From positions 595,404-659,403 of the forward strand of contig NZ_JACHGK010000001.1 in the NCBI RefSeq assembly GCF_014207535.1: a DNA stretch of 64,000 nt. The letters run 5' to 3'. The translations under genes were made by a program, and so were the position numbers. Of the stretch, positions 54,841 through 61,764 are shown piece after piece; position 1 is the first letter of the stretch, and every line of letters starts with the position of its first letter. The notes beneath the pieces are model-generated. The model was not told where the DNA came from. It saw nothing but the letters and a program-made list of their open reading frames with translations, and did not search any database. Origin of the DNA: Bacillus benzoevorans (GTDB lineage Bacteria > Bacillota > Bacilli > Bacillales > Cytobacillaceae).

Positions 54841-55044
54841 TTATAGTCCTTGTTTTCTTCGTTCCGTGACCGTTTCTCCTGCAATTCCCCAATTGTCCGT
54901 GTCTATTTCATCAATGACCACAACCGTAGTATTCGGATTTTTCCCGAGTACATCGACTAATAATTGTGTGGCCCCTTTAATGAGTTCTGCCTTTTTCTCC
55001 GGTGTTAGGTTTTCTTTTGTTACTTTGATGTTGACAAATGGCAT
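54841..55044 (-). CDS. 4-Oxalocrotonate tautomerase family enzyme
   Basis: A 67-residue tautomerase. After removal of the start Met, Pro1 (MPFVNIKVTKE) is the catalytic base, and conserved Arg residues lie near the end (VTERRKQGL). The family interconverts 2-hydroxymuconate and oxalocrotonate in meta-cleavage of catechols, but many members (such as YwhB) are orphans. The start is ATG 55044 behind GAGGTG; a start at 55053 would bury Pro1. Confidence 0.9.
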   Translation of the reverse strand: MPFVNIKVTKENLTPEKKAELIKGATQLLVDVLGKNPNTTVVVIDEIDTDNWGIAGETVTERRKQGL

Positions 55045-55110
55045 ATGTAACACCTCTATTCATTAGATTGTCTATGTCCCTATCATATATCTTTTTTGTT
55101 TTCATTCATA

Positions 55111-55266
55111 CTGGTTGTCTGCAAAAAAATATCATTTCATGCCAATCAATTAGTAAAGGCGATTGAGTCCATTGAAAAAGGCAGGTCATTGGCTCAAGAA
55201 TTATCGCTGCCTGAGGTTGTTGAGACGTTTAGTGAACTGAATAAAAGATTGCAAGCAGAAAAGTAA
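55111..55266 (+). pseudogene. Possible 3' remnant of a small helical protein gene
   Basis: A frame reading FHANQLVKAIESIEKGRSLAQELSLPEVVETFSELNKRLQAEK ends at TAA 55264. It looks like real helical protein, but no ATG, GTG or TTG with a ribosome site precedes it in frame. A truncated gene or a CTG-started peptide are both possible. Confidence 0.3.
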
Positions 55267-55353
55267 ATTTTTAAAATAAGGTATGATAGAATAAAGGCTG
55301 GTCAATGCTAGTTATTTAGCTGAAAGTACATAAAATGATGCGAGGGATAGATA

Positions 55354-55782
55354 GTGGAAGTAAATAAAATTTCTTTACCGGTTGTTTATAAGATTGAAAC
55401 GGTTCGCAGTAAAGGGGTTTCCAATCAGGAATTGCTTGCGAAGCTTGAAAGCGGTGATGTAAGCTCCTGGAGTGATTACAATTCAAATTTTGATTTTAGC
55501 GAATTGGTGGAGCTTTATCAAAAAGACCCAGAACAGTTTAAGTCCATGATAGAAATTGGCTATGCCGTAAAGTTTGTCACTCTGCCTGGTATAAAAAACA
55601 TCTTGAAGCTAAAATTCGGGCTGCTTGAGGAGCAGGATTACGAGTCTACGGAAACAGGGATCACCGGATTACAAGTGAATGATGAACAATATGCAGCGAT
55701 TAAGCAGATGCTGTCGAAAAACTGGAAGATTGAAGAATTAGCTGGTACGGGCGTGCAAAAAGTATTGAAAATTGAATTGTAG
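55354..55782 (+). CDS. Small soluble protein of unknown function
   Basis: A 142-residue protein with no recognised domain (LPVVYKIETVRSKGVSNQELLAKLESGDVSSW...LKLKFGLLEEQDYES). GTG start behind GCGAGGGAT. No membrane segment. Confidence 0.6.
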   Translation: MEVNKISLPVVYKIETVRSKGVSNQELLAKLESGDVSSWSDYNSNFDFSELVELYQKDPEQFKSMIEIGYAVKFVTLPGIKNILKLKFGLLEEQDYESTETGITGLQVNDEQYAAIKQMLSKNWKIEELAGTGVQKVLKIEL

Positions 55783-56012
55783 GATGGCAGAAGCATGGGG
55801 TGATATAGTAAAATCATCATGCTGTTTATTCGACGTTGTCTATTGTACATAGACTGAGAAAAAATATCGAAATAATTTCCAGGGGAATTACAATTATATA
55901 AGAAAACAAAGGCTATCATTAAAAGCGATATCTGCTGGCGAAATGAAAAAGATGACTAATTTTTCATGAAAAATAGAGGAAATCAGCCCCTAAAGCTTGA
56001 ATATTAATAAAA

Positions 56013-56086
56013 TCACTTATGGGAAAATAGTGGCAGGTGGACCTCGTTTTGCTATAAGTGAAATATCCCTTTGTCCCGAAACGAGG
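56013..56086 (+). promoter_or_regulatory. Predicted H-type pseudoknot in the HU leader
   Basis: TCACTTAT (56013-56020) pairs with ATAAGTGA (56054-56061), and CCTCGTTT (56042-56049), which lies in that loop, pairs with AAACGAGG (56079-56086). The two perfect 8-bp helices interlock as a classical pseudoknot, ending 26 bases before the HU start and just before its ribosome site. It may be an autoregulatory or metabolite-sensing leader. The second HU gene lacks it. Confidence 0.5.
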
Positions 56087-56112
56087 ACATTTGTGAAAAT
56101 GGAGGTTCTTAA

Positions 56113-56385
56113 ATGAATAAAACGGATTTAGTGAAAGCTGTTTCTGCACAGGCTGATTTGACACAAAAGGATGCTGCCAAAGCGGTTGAAGCCATATTCG
56201 AAACGATTTCTAACACCCTTGCGCAAAATGAGAAAATCCAATTAATCGGATTTGGTACATTTGAAGTAAGGGAACGCGCCGCACGTAAAGGACGTAACCC
56301 GCAAACTGGTGAAGAAATTGATATTGCTGCTTCAAAAGTTCCGGCATTCAAACCAGGAAAAGAATTAAAAGAAGCGATTAAATAA
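56113..56385 (+). CDS. hup: HU-family DNA-binding protein (copy 1)
   Basis: A 90-residue HU/HBsu protein with MNKTDLVKAVSAQADLTQKDAAKAVEA, GFGTFEVRERAARKGRNPQTGEEI and the DNA-intercalating Pro in NPQTG. It binds and bends DNA nonspecifically and compacts the chromosome. It has a normal AATGGAGG site. About 75% of residues match copy 2 at 59928. A hairpin leader precedes it and a terminator follows. Confidence 0.97.
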   Translation: MNKTDLVKAVSAQADLTQKDAAKAVEAIFETISNTLAQNEKIQLIGFGTFEVRERAARKGRNPQTGEEIDIAASKVPAFKPGKELKEAIK

Positions 56386-56392
56386 TGATGAA

Positions 56393-56425
56393 AAGAAGCA
56401 TGGGCTCTCATGCTTCTTATTTTGT
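56393..56425 (+). terminator. Terminator of HU copy 1
   Basis: AAGAAGCATG pairs with CATGCTTCTT, followed by ATTTTG. Confidence 0.8.
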
Positions 56426-56507
56426 GTTCTTGAAGCAGTTTGAAATAGCATGAAGATTTGACCTAGACCAGGTCAGGAGTTGCAATCCTACAACTTTTCT
56501 TTTCGTG

Positions 56508-56840
56508 TCAATCGCGTTTAATGTTTATAATGACCTTTGAAGTGCCGCTTTCCTTTTCATACATGGAAAGACATCTTTCGATAAAGTCAGTGATGACCAC
56601 CTGAGTGTCTTGTGATTCATCAAGCAGGAATATGTCAAACCAAGATAGAATAGTATGTAAATCATACAAGTCGTTTGGGCGCTCCAGGTAAATAAGAATG
56701 CGGTAAATAAACCTTTTGGCATCAAAATCAAGGAATTCAATATTTTTTAATTGTTGAAAGATAATACTGGCAAGGAGTTTTCTGTTGCGAAATTCGATAC
56801 TGTGATTGAAATTGTTAAACATTTCCTTATTATCATCCAT
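56508..56840 (-). CDS. Helical protein of unknown function
   Basis: A 110-residue, mostly helical protein (FRNRKLLASIIFQQLKNIEFLDFDAKRFIYRILIYLERPNDLYDL...). No motif recognised. ATG 56840 follows GAGAGGTC. Downstream, TGACCT-AGACC-AGGTCA (56459-56475) and AGTTG/CAACT stems may end its transcript. Confidence 0.5.
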   Translation of the reverse strand: MDDNKEMFNNFNHSIEFRNRKLLASIIFQQLKNIEFLDFDAKRFIYRILIYLERPNDLYDLHTILSWFDIFLLDESQDTQVVITDFIERCLSMYEKESGTSKVIINIKRD

Positions 56841-57213
56841 ATATTATTGACCTCTCATTAGAAATGGTTTCGGGCAATGTATCGTTAAATAACTATCTAA
56901 TGATATGTTTAAGTGTGCTTATATTAATTCTATTATAACTTTCTGTTTCTGAATATGACTTTCACATATTTTTCATTTAGTAGAATTTCTTGAAAGAAAA
57001 GGGAAGAGGAGATAAACACAGGCACTGGTCTTTCGAAATTTGAGCGAAAGATTTCTTTGATGGTCGAGGGTTTATTTTTTTGAATTTTAAGAAAGTAAAT
57101 TTGATAACCTGGAATTTTTCATATAAAATATATAAACAAGGTGTATATGAGTTTAATATTTTTAATATTTAGACGTTAGATTTGCAAATAGTAAAAAAAC
57201 AGGAGTGAATACA
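56841..57213. other. Intergenic region without gene
   Basis: A CTTTCG/CGAAAG hairpin near 57030-57052 and AT-rich sequence; no recognised RNA or coding frame. Confidence 0.4.
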
Positions 57214-57687
57214 ATGAAACCACAAAACAAGCTTACTGATGAGTTAATTAATCTGTTACAAGGGGAAAAAATGGTATCTCTTATTACCATTGACGAAAAA
57301 ACCGGGCAGCCCGATTTAACAACGATTTCGTGGGTACTAGCAGATTCTACTGGAGAGCGAGTTAATTTTGCCATTGGCCATAATGCGGCAAGTGCTAAAA
57401 ATGTTCAAAATAACCCCAACGTTATTTTAGGTGTTATTGGCGCGGGAAGTTGTTTTTCCATTAAAGGACAAGGCACAGTTTCAGAGGTTATTGAGAAGAC
57501 TATGAAGATGCGTGTGGTGAATGTAGAGATTGAAATGGTTGAAGATATCATGTTCTATGGAAGTAAAGTGACCGTAGAACCGGAATATGAAAAGACATAT
57601 AATAAGGAATTAGCTGATAAATTAGATAAAGAAGTGTATGAGGTATTGAGAAAATCTCTAGAAAAGGCCTCTTCTTCAAATTCGTAA
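57214..57687 (+). CDS. Pyridoxamine-phosphate-oxidase-fold (PPOX) protein
   Basis: A 157-residue split-barrel flavin protein of the PPOX class: MVSLITIDEKTGQPDLTTISWVLADSTGERVNFAIGHNAASAKNVQNNPNVILGVIG. Such proteins bind FMN or F420; the substrate here is unknown. ATG 57214 follows CAGGAGTG; the in-frame GTG at 57205 is part of that site. It lies upstream of large RNA copy B. Confidence 0.75.
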   Translation: MKPQNKLTDELINLLQGEKMVSLITIDEKTGQPDLTTISWVLADSTGERVNFAIGHNAASAKNVQNNPNVILGVIGAGSCFSIKGQGTVSEVIEKTMKMRVVNVEIEMVEDIMFYGSKVTVEPEYEKTYNKELADKLDKEVYEVLRKSLEKASSSNS

Positions 57688-57815
57688 ATCGAATCGCAGT
57701 GCAGCGAATATTACATTTTAGTCGAGGGAAAAGTTGATCTTTTCCCATTTTATCATGTTCTATGTAAATTCACAGAACATTCATAAATAAATGGTTTTTT
57801 CTGATGAAGTCGCTC

Positions 57816-58355
57816 TATAATAAGAGTATAGAGATGATAAAGAAAAGCTAAAAAGAGGTAACACTTTTGGAGGCTCAACCATTAAGTGTTCGTTCCGGGA
57901 AGTACTAGAGAACGAAAAAACATATCATTCCTAAGCAATGTAAAACGCCGTATTGGATCAGTGTCAATGTAACAATTGAATGTAAGGGAAGAATTTGAAA
58001 GAACAGAGGAATAAACTGAAGTGATGACTTGGAGGGAGTCATAACAGCTGATTAGCAGATATTGGAGGCAAGAGGCTGATATCGTTATGGTGAACCCAAT
58101 CAAAGAATCAATCGATGAAGGCCTTTGAATCTGAAACCAGCATGACAGAAGTAAAGTCCATTGAGCAAGTTAAAATGTTAGACCGATTACCAGTTTTGAG
58201 TGCGGAGCAACACAAGTTGGCTGGATAGCCATTAGTTGGTGAAAGAGTAAAACTCACTAGCTAAAATAAAGAGTTCGCATTTCAGCCGGAAAAATGGTTG
58301 GGTCTCCAAAATGGTTAAGCTGCAGCCCTCTTTAATAGAGGGTTTTTATTTTTTT
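57816..58355 (+). ncRNA. Large structured RNA of unknown class, copy B
   Basis: The core is 57859-58317. The 18-bp closing helix TTTTGGAGGCTCAACCAT (57865-57882) with ATGGTTGGGTCTCCAAAA (58294-58311) is identical to copy A. TTCGTTC/GAACGAA (57889-57895/57910-57916) is also kept. TTGGCTG/CAGCCGG (58217-58223/58283-58289) and AGTTGGTGA/TCACTAGCT (58234-58242/58254-58262) replace the copy A helices with different but still pairing bases. Shared blocks include ACAATTGAAT, TTATGGYGAACC (58085), ACACAAGTTGGC (58210) and GTTCGCAT (58273). A TATAAT at 57816 precedes it and a CCCTCT/AGAGGG terminator ends it. Same unknown family as copy A; it sits between the PPOX gene and the c-di-GMP riboswitch. Confidence 0.8.
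58326..58355 (+). terminator. Terminator of large RNA copy B
   Basis: CCCTCT pairs with AGAGGG across TTAAT, followed by TTTTTATTTTTTT. Confidence 0.88.
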
Positions 58356-58403
58356 GTCATTCGATGGTCCTGCTTTGAAAAATAAGGCAGATAATTAAAT
58401 ATA

Positions 58404-58442
58404 GTAAAAAACCAATTCTCCTATAATTTTTGAGAATTGGTT
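58404..58442 (-). terminator. Minus-strand terminator facing copy B
   Basis: On the minus strand AACCAATTCTC pairs with GGAGAATTGGTT, followed by TTTTTAC. It implies a minus-strand transcript ending here, probably the one with the two small frames upstream. Confidence 0.75.
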
Positions 58443-58538
58443 CGCAAATAATGGCTATATATTTCTAATAAAATCATATTATTAACCTTCTTATTAATGA
58501 TAGTACCCATAACTACACAGGTAATAACGCCAGAAACA

Positions 58539-58616
58539 TTATCTCATCCCGATTTTATCAAGAGCTTGGCTGTACATTTCTAGAGTTCCCCAAGCCATTT
58601 GGAATATTTTTTTCAT
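58539..58616 (-). CDS. Possible 25-residue peptide gene
   Basis: ATG 58616 follows AAGGAG by nine bases and encodes MKKIFQMAWGTLEMYSQALD plus KIGMR. The ribosome site and the downstream minus-strand terminator support expression. The peptide is amphipathic; no family recognised. Confidence 0.45.
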   Translation of the reverse strand: MKKIFQMAWGTLEMYSQALDKIGMR

Positions 58617-58666
58617 AGGTATCAACTCCTTCATCTATGTACTCTAGTATGCATCAATCTGTACAT

Positions 58667-58801
58667 TTATCTTCTTCCCAATAAATCTAAACCTTTCCCA
58701 TGCATCTCTGAACCTTTTAACAATGATTCATTTATATCAATAGAGAAAGGAGATTTTAAAATAGGTCCTAAATCCTTGATGGTGATATAGAATTGCTTCA
58801 T
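58667..58801 (-). CDS. Possible 44-residue peptide gene
   Basis: A frame starting MKQFYITIKDLGPILKSPF and ending GLDLLGRR lies upstream of the 25-residue frame on the same strand. No good ribosome site is seen, so this is weak. Confidence 0.3.
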   Translation of the reverse strand: MKQFYITIKDLGPILKSPFSIDINESLLKGSEMHGKGLDLLGRR

Positions 58802-58877
58802 ATGCAATAAATGATAGTTTATAGAAAAAAAAACACTGTGAAATTTGTTGAAAAAAGTTGAAAATTCGTGTATTTTC

Positions 58878-58906
58878 TTGTAAACATATTACTAAAGTTG
58901 TATTAT
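58878..58906 (+). promoter_or_regulatory. Sigma-A promoter of the GEMM riboswitch transcript
   Basis: TTGTAA (58878-58883), a 17-base spacer and TATTAT (58901-58906), close to consensus. Transcription would start just before the c-di-GMP aptamer. Confidence 0.65.
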
Positions 58907-58922
58907 AAAAGTATGATTTTAA

Positions 58923-59003
58923 TAAAGGCAAACTTATTGAAAGATAGGGGCGCAAAGCCGCGAGTCTAAGGCATTGAGCTAGGATAGTCGGGCTGCTAAA
59001 TGA
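58923..59003 (+). promoter_or_regulatory. GEMM-I c-di-GMP riboswitch
   Basis: The landmarks of the GEMM-I aptamer appear in order: AAAGGCAAAC, a GAAA tetraloop in TTATTGAAAGATAG, GGGGCGCAAAGCC, GAGTCTAAGG (tetraloop receptor) and CTAGGATAGTCGGGCTGC. It binds c-di-GMP (some variants bind cAMP-GMP). A terminator follows at 59056, so it probably controls transcription of the 77-residue gene. Confidence 0.85.
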
Positions 59004-59055
59004 TAAGGGACCATAATGGGAATAATCAACTTTAAGTGGAATAGCCTTTGTCAGT

Positions 59056-59092
59056 CAGTCTGCCGATCATTGAGGTGGACTGTTTGTGTTTT
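59056..59092 (+). terminator. Intrinsic terminator of the GEMM riboswitch
   Basis: CAGTCTGCC pairs with GGTGGACTG (nine pairs, two G-T) across GATCATTGA, followed by TTTGTGTTTT. Confidence 0.8.
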
Positions 59093-59137
59093 AAAGTTCT
59101 GATTTACAAAACTTTAAAAAGGAAGGTGGGGAGTACA

Positions 59138-59371
59138 GTGAACATAATATTCGGTACAATTGAATTCTTTGAAAAAGAAATCCTTAGTTATTTAAATGAG
59201 AATCGAACAAAAGAAAGAATGGAAGAGCCTCTAACAATTATCACCTCTCAACTGGAACATGAACTCCTATATGATTTTATTTGTGATGAAACGATTCGAA
59301 TGCAATGCAGGAGAAATCTAGAAGATGCTATTCAGAATGTGTCGCAAAAAATGGAAGCGGTGTCAGGCTAG
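59138..59371 (+). CDS. c-di-GMP-riboswitch-controlled small protein
   Basis: A 77-residue soluble, acidic helical protein (FGTIEFFEKEILSYLNENRTKERMEEPLTIITSQLEHELLYDFICDETIRMQCRRNLEDAIQ). No recognised motif. The start is GTG 59138 behind AAGGAAGGTGGGGAG. As the only gene under a c-di-GMP riboswitch here, it may affect motility, surface or biofilm behaviour; this is inference. Confidence 0.7.
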   Translation: MNIIFGTIEFFEKEILSYLNENRTKERMEEPLTIITSQLEHELLYDFICDETIRMQCRRNLEDAIQNVSQKMEAVSG

Positions 59372-59444
59372 TTCACAGAATTCTTTGCATAATATTTCTG
59401 ATTGAAGCTGCTAAATAGTAAGCTTATCGCAAAATAAAATAGAA

Positions 59445-59484
59445 TTAGGAACTGTTTCCTATTCCAAAGGGAGGCAGTTCCTAA
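59445..59484 (+). other. Hairpin before the DUF2187 gene
   Basis: TTAGGAACTG and CAGTTCCTAA are perfect 10-bp complements, but no T tract follows. It could be a processing or regulatory stem. Confidence 0.4.
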
Positions 59485-59512
59485 AATAACTCAACGGGAG
59501 AGGGATAAATAG

Positions 59513-59773
59513 ATGCATACAGACCATACATTATTACCAAAGAAAAAAGAAGCGAAGATTGGCGATGTTATCCTTTTTGAAAGAAATGAGCATGTGTACG
59601 AAGGAACCGTTTTTCTTGTAAGAGAAAATAGTGTACTCATCGATATTTCCCGGGATGCTGCTGAAGAATTAGGCTATGAACAGCCAAATACAGTGGTTGG
59701 ACATGGGAAATATACAGTTATTGGGATTCATGAAAATATGGGAATTCATGGAGAATCCTTGGTTTTTCAATAA
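59513..59773 (+). CDS. DUF2187 (YkvS-like) protein
   Basis: An 86-residue beta-rich protein with AKIGDVILFERNEHVYEGTVFLVRENSVLIDIS and TVVGHGKYTVIGIHE, matching DUF2187. The family looks like a small KOW/SH3-like barrel; function unknown. The ribosome site is GGGAGAGGG. Confidence 0.75.
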   Translation: MHTDHTLLPKKKEAKIGDVILFERNEHVYEGTVFLVRENSVLIDISRDAAEELGYEQPNTVVGHGKYTVIGIHENMGIHGESLVFQ

Positions 59774-59927
59774 TAGTAAAATTAGACTAGAAATTAGTGT
59801 GAAGAATGGAGTATTATGGATATAAAGTAATCATGATTTATCCTTTCTATGAAAAACGATCATTATATAAATGTATGTGATGTTTTCAAAACTTTACATA
59901 GTAAATTTTTTAACTGAGGTGCTTAAA

Positions 59928-60200
59928 ATGAATAAAACAGAACTTATTAAAGCTGTATCGGAAAAATCCGAACTAACACAGAAGGATGCCGCAAAAGTGT
60001 TAGATACGGTATTAGAAACCATCACGAGTTCACTTGCAAAAGATGACAAAGTCCAAATCATTGGATTTGGAACATTTGAAGTTCGCGAACGTTCTGCACG
60101 TAAAGGACGCAATCCGCAAACAGGTGAAGAAATTGAAATTGCTGCAACTAAAGCCCCGGCTTTCAAACCAGGAAAAGAATTAAAAGAAGCTGTAAAATAA
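59928..60200 (+). CDS. hup: HU-family DNA-binding protein (copy 2)
   Basis: A 90-residue HU protein paralogous to copy 1, with NKTELIKAVSEKSELTQKDAAKVLD, GFGTFEVRERSARKGRNPQTGEEIEIAA and AFKPGKELKEAVK. Differences cluster in the first half. ATG 59928 follows GAGGTG; an earlier in-frame start at 59871 has no site. Two HU genes 3.5 kb apart suggest local duplication and perhaps growth-phase-specific use. Confidence 0.95.
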   Translation: MNKTELIKAVSEKSELTQKDAAKVLDTVLETITSSLAKDDKVQIIGFGTFEVRERSARKGRNPQTGEEIEIAATKAPAFKPGKELKEAVK

Positions 60201-60209
60201 AAACATATG

Positions 60210-60246
60210 GAAAACTCTGGAATCTAAGATTTCTAGAGTTTTTTTA
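60210..60246 (+). terminator. Terminator of HU copy 2
   Basis: AAAACTCTGGAA pairs with TTTCTAGAGTTTT (one G-T), followed by TTT. Confidence 0.8.
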
Positions 60247-60541
60247 ATTGACATCAACATCCTGCGAAAAACAAACCTTAAATCTGCCTGAAAGGACGTT
60301 GAGCAAAATTATTCATTTCGGCTGCACTCTTCTACCCTCACCATCCTACTGTTGAAAATTATCTATATATAACGTCATTTTGAAACAGGGGGCTTGTCAA
60401 TTCTATTATTAATCATTATAATTAACGAAATATTAACAAAAATTTAATTTTAACTTTACATTGTAATCAATATTACACTCCGATTTTTGATTTTCAAGTA
60501 TAATTGTACTTGCAAAAGTAACATACTTGTGGGGGGAAATA
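60247..60541. other. Intergenic region, promoter only
   Basis: A TATAAT at 60499 without a good -35 lies before the 67-residue gene; nothing else recognised. Confidence 0.4.
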
Positions 60542-60745
60542 ATGAAGCAGCTATCGATGGATGATCGCCAATTAATTGGGACTGCTCTGTTAAATTATAT
60601 CAAATTGCTTAAGGAACAACTAAACCACATTGGAATAAGTGAAGGGTTATCAAGCGAAAAGACCCTGTCACTTAGCGAAGAATTGGACAAGTATATTTAT
60701 TTATATCAGTGCTTTCAAAAAGTTGCTTCTAAAGTGGCTTTATAA
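60542..60745 (+). CDS. Small helical protein of unknown function
   Basis: A 67-residue protein (MDDRQLIGTALLNYIKLLKEQLNHIGISEGLSSEKTLSLSEELDKYIYLYQCFQK) predicted as two helices. ATG 60542 follows GTGGGGGG. A bidirectional hairpin terminator follows. Confidence 0.55.
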   Translation: MKQLSMDDRQLIGTALLNYIKLLKEQLNHIGISEGLSSEKTLSLSEELDKYIYLYQCFQKVASKVAL

Positions 60746-60772
60746 TAGACGCATTTTCTAGGTTATTTAATT

Positions 60773-60821
60773 TAAAAACCTCCTTCTGTCCATTATTAAA
60801 ACAAAATGGAAATTAGGAGGT
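60773..60821. terminator. Bidirectional terminator between convergent genes
   Basis: AAACCTCC pairs with GGAGGTTT and TCCATT with AATGGA, with T-rich flanks on both strands. Confidence 0.7.
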
Positions 60822-60829
60822 TTATTTAT

Positions 60830-61270
60830 TTATACCATTAGGCTTTCTTTAAGGGATCTATACTCATAGTTCTGGTATTCATCAAATTCGAGCCAGTCAA
60901 ATTTATTAAAAAATTCCTGATTGATGACTAAACACACCATTAAGGTGCCGCCATGATCATCAACATACTGTTTGAGAGTATTCAGAATCCGAGAACCCAA
61001 ACCGGTTCCTTTTTCTTTAATAAACAGTTTATAAAGGAGAACATAATCACCCTTCAATTCAATGTCGATAAAAATACGGTTGCCGTCCTGCAAAAATAGT
61101 TCGTATCCATTCAGACTGCCTGATGTTTCTTTTTCATACCAGGCTCCGTATTTCTCCCCGTTTAATTTATTAATAACTTGAACCGACAGTTCTTGAACGA
61201 TTGGTTTGAGCAGGGCTGTTCTTGTTTCAAATTTACGCATTGATGTGACAGTTCGATATACACTATTCAT
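60830..61270 (-). CDS. GNAT-like N-acetyltransferase
   Basis: A 146-residue protein whose LLYKLFIKEKGTGLGSRILNTLKQYVDDHGG matches the GNAT acetyl-CoA pyrophosphate loop (R/KxxGxG). The early half is less clear. It probably acetylates a small amine or protein. ATG 61270 follows TGGGGGG. Confidence 0.65.
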   Translation of the reverse strand: MNSVYRTVTSMRKFETRTALLKPIVQELSVQVINKLNGEKYGAWYEKETSGSLNGYELFLQDGNRIFIDIELKGDYVLLYKLFIKEKGTGLGSRILNTLKQYVDDHGGTLMVCLVINQEFFNKFDWLEFDEYQNYEYRSLKESLMV

Positions 61271-61764
61271 TAAAATCCCCCCATAGATTCTTATCTAAAA
61301 AAGGAACAAACTAGCAATAAATCAACTGGAATCAATTTAGCGATACAAACTGAAATGGAAACTGCTGCTTCGGTCAAACTGGTATATTGAGGAAAGAATG
61401 AAGCTTAGAAATGCTGATTTTTTGAAGGAATTCATTTTGTAATGAAATGGATCGGAAAACAATATATCGTGAATTTTCACCCCCACAATAAAAGATTTCA
61501 GAAATGAAACATGTATTTAATGCTATTTTAATATATTGACGATTTTGTGAACAGTATATTTTGCAATAATTTTCAATTAAATAAATATATGGTAACTGCA
61601 GAGTACTGCCAACGCAAAAATACTGGTTCCAGAGTATGTTCTCAAGCTAAGGCTCTTCCTGATATAATCTTCAAAAAAATTTGTAAAATTTCTTCTAGGA
61701 ATCTATTATCTCCTCAGCCCATAATGTAGACTAGGGGTAGGAATATCAAAGGGGGGAAGAGAAA
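61271..61764. other. Intergenic region without recognised gene
   Basis: Nearly 500 bases with no frame bearing a ribosome site and no recognised RNA motif. A 60-codon frame at 61547 has no site and poor composition. Confidence 0.5.

Noticed and set aside
58599..58955. Other small frames on both strands in the gap before the GEMM riboswitch
   Set aside because: No ribosome sites, and they cross the promoter and the aptamer.
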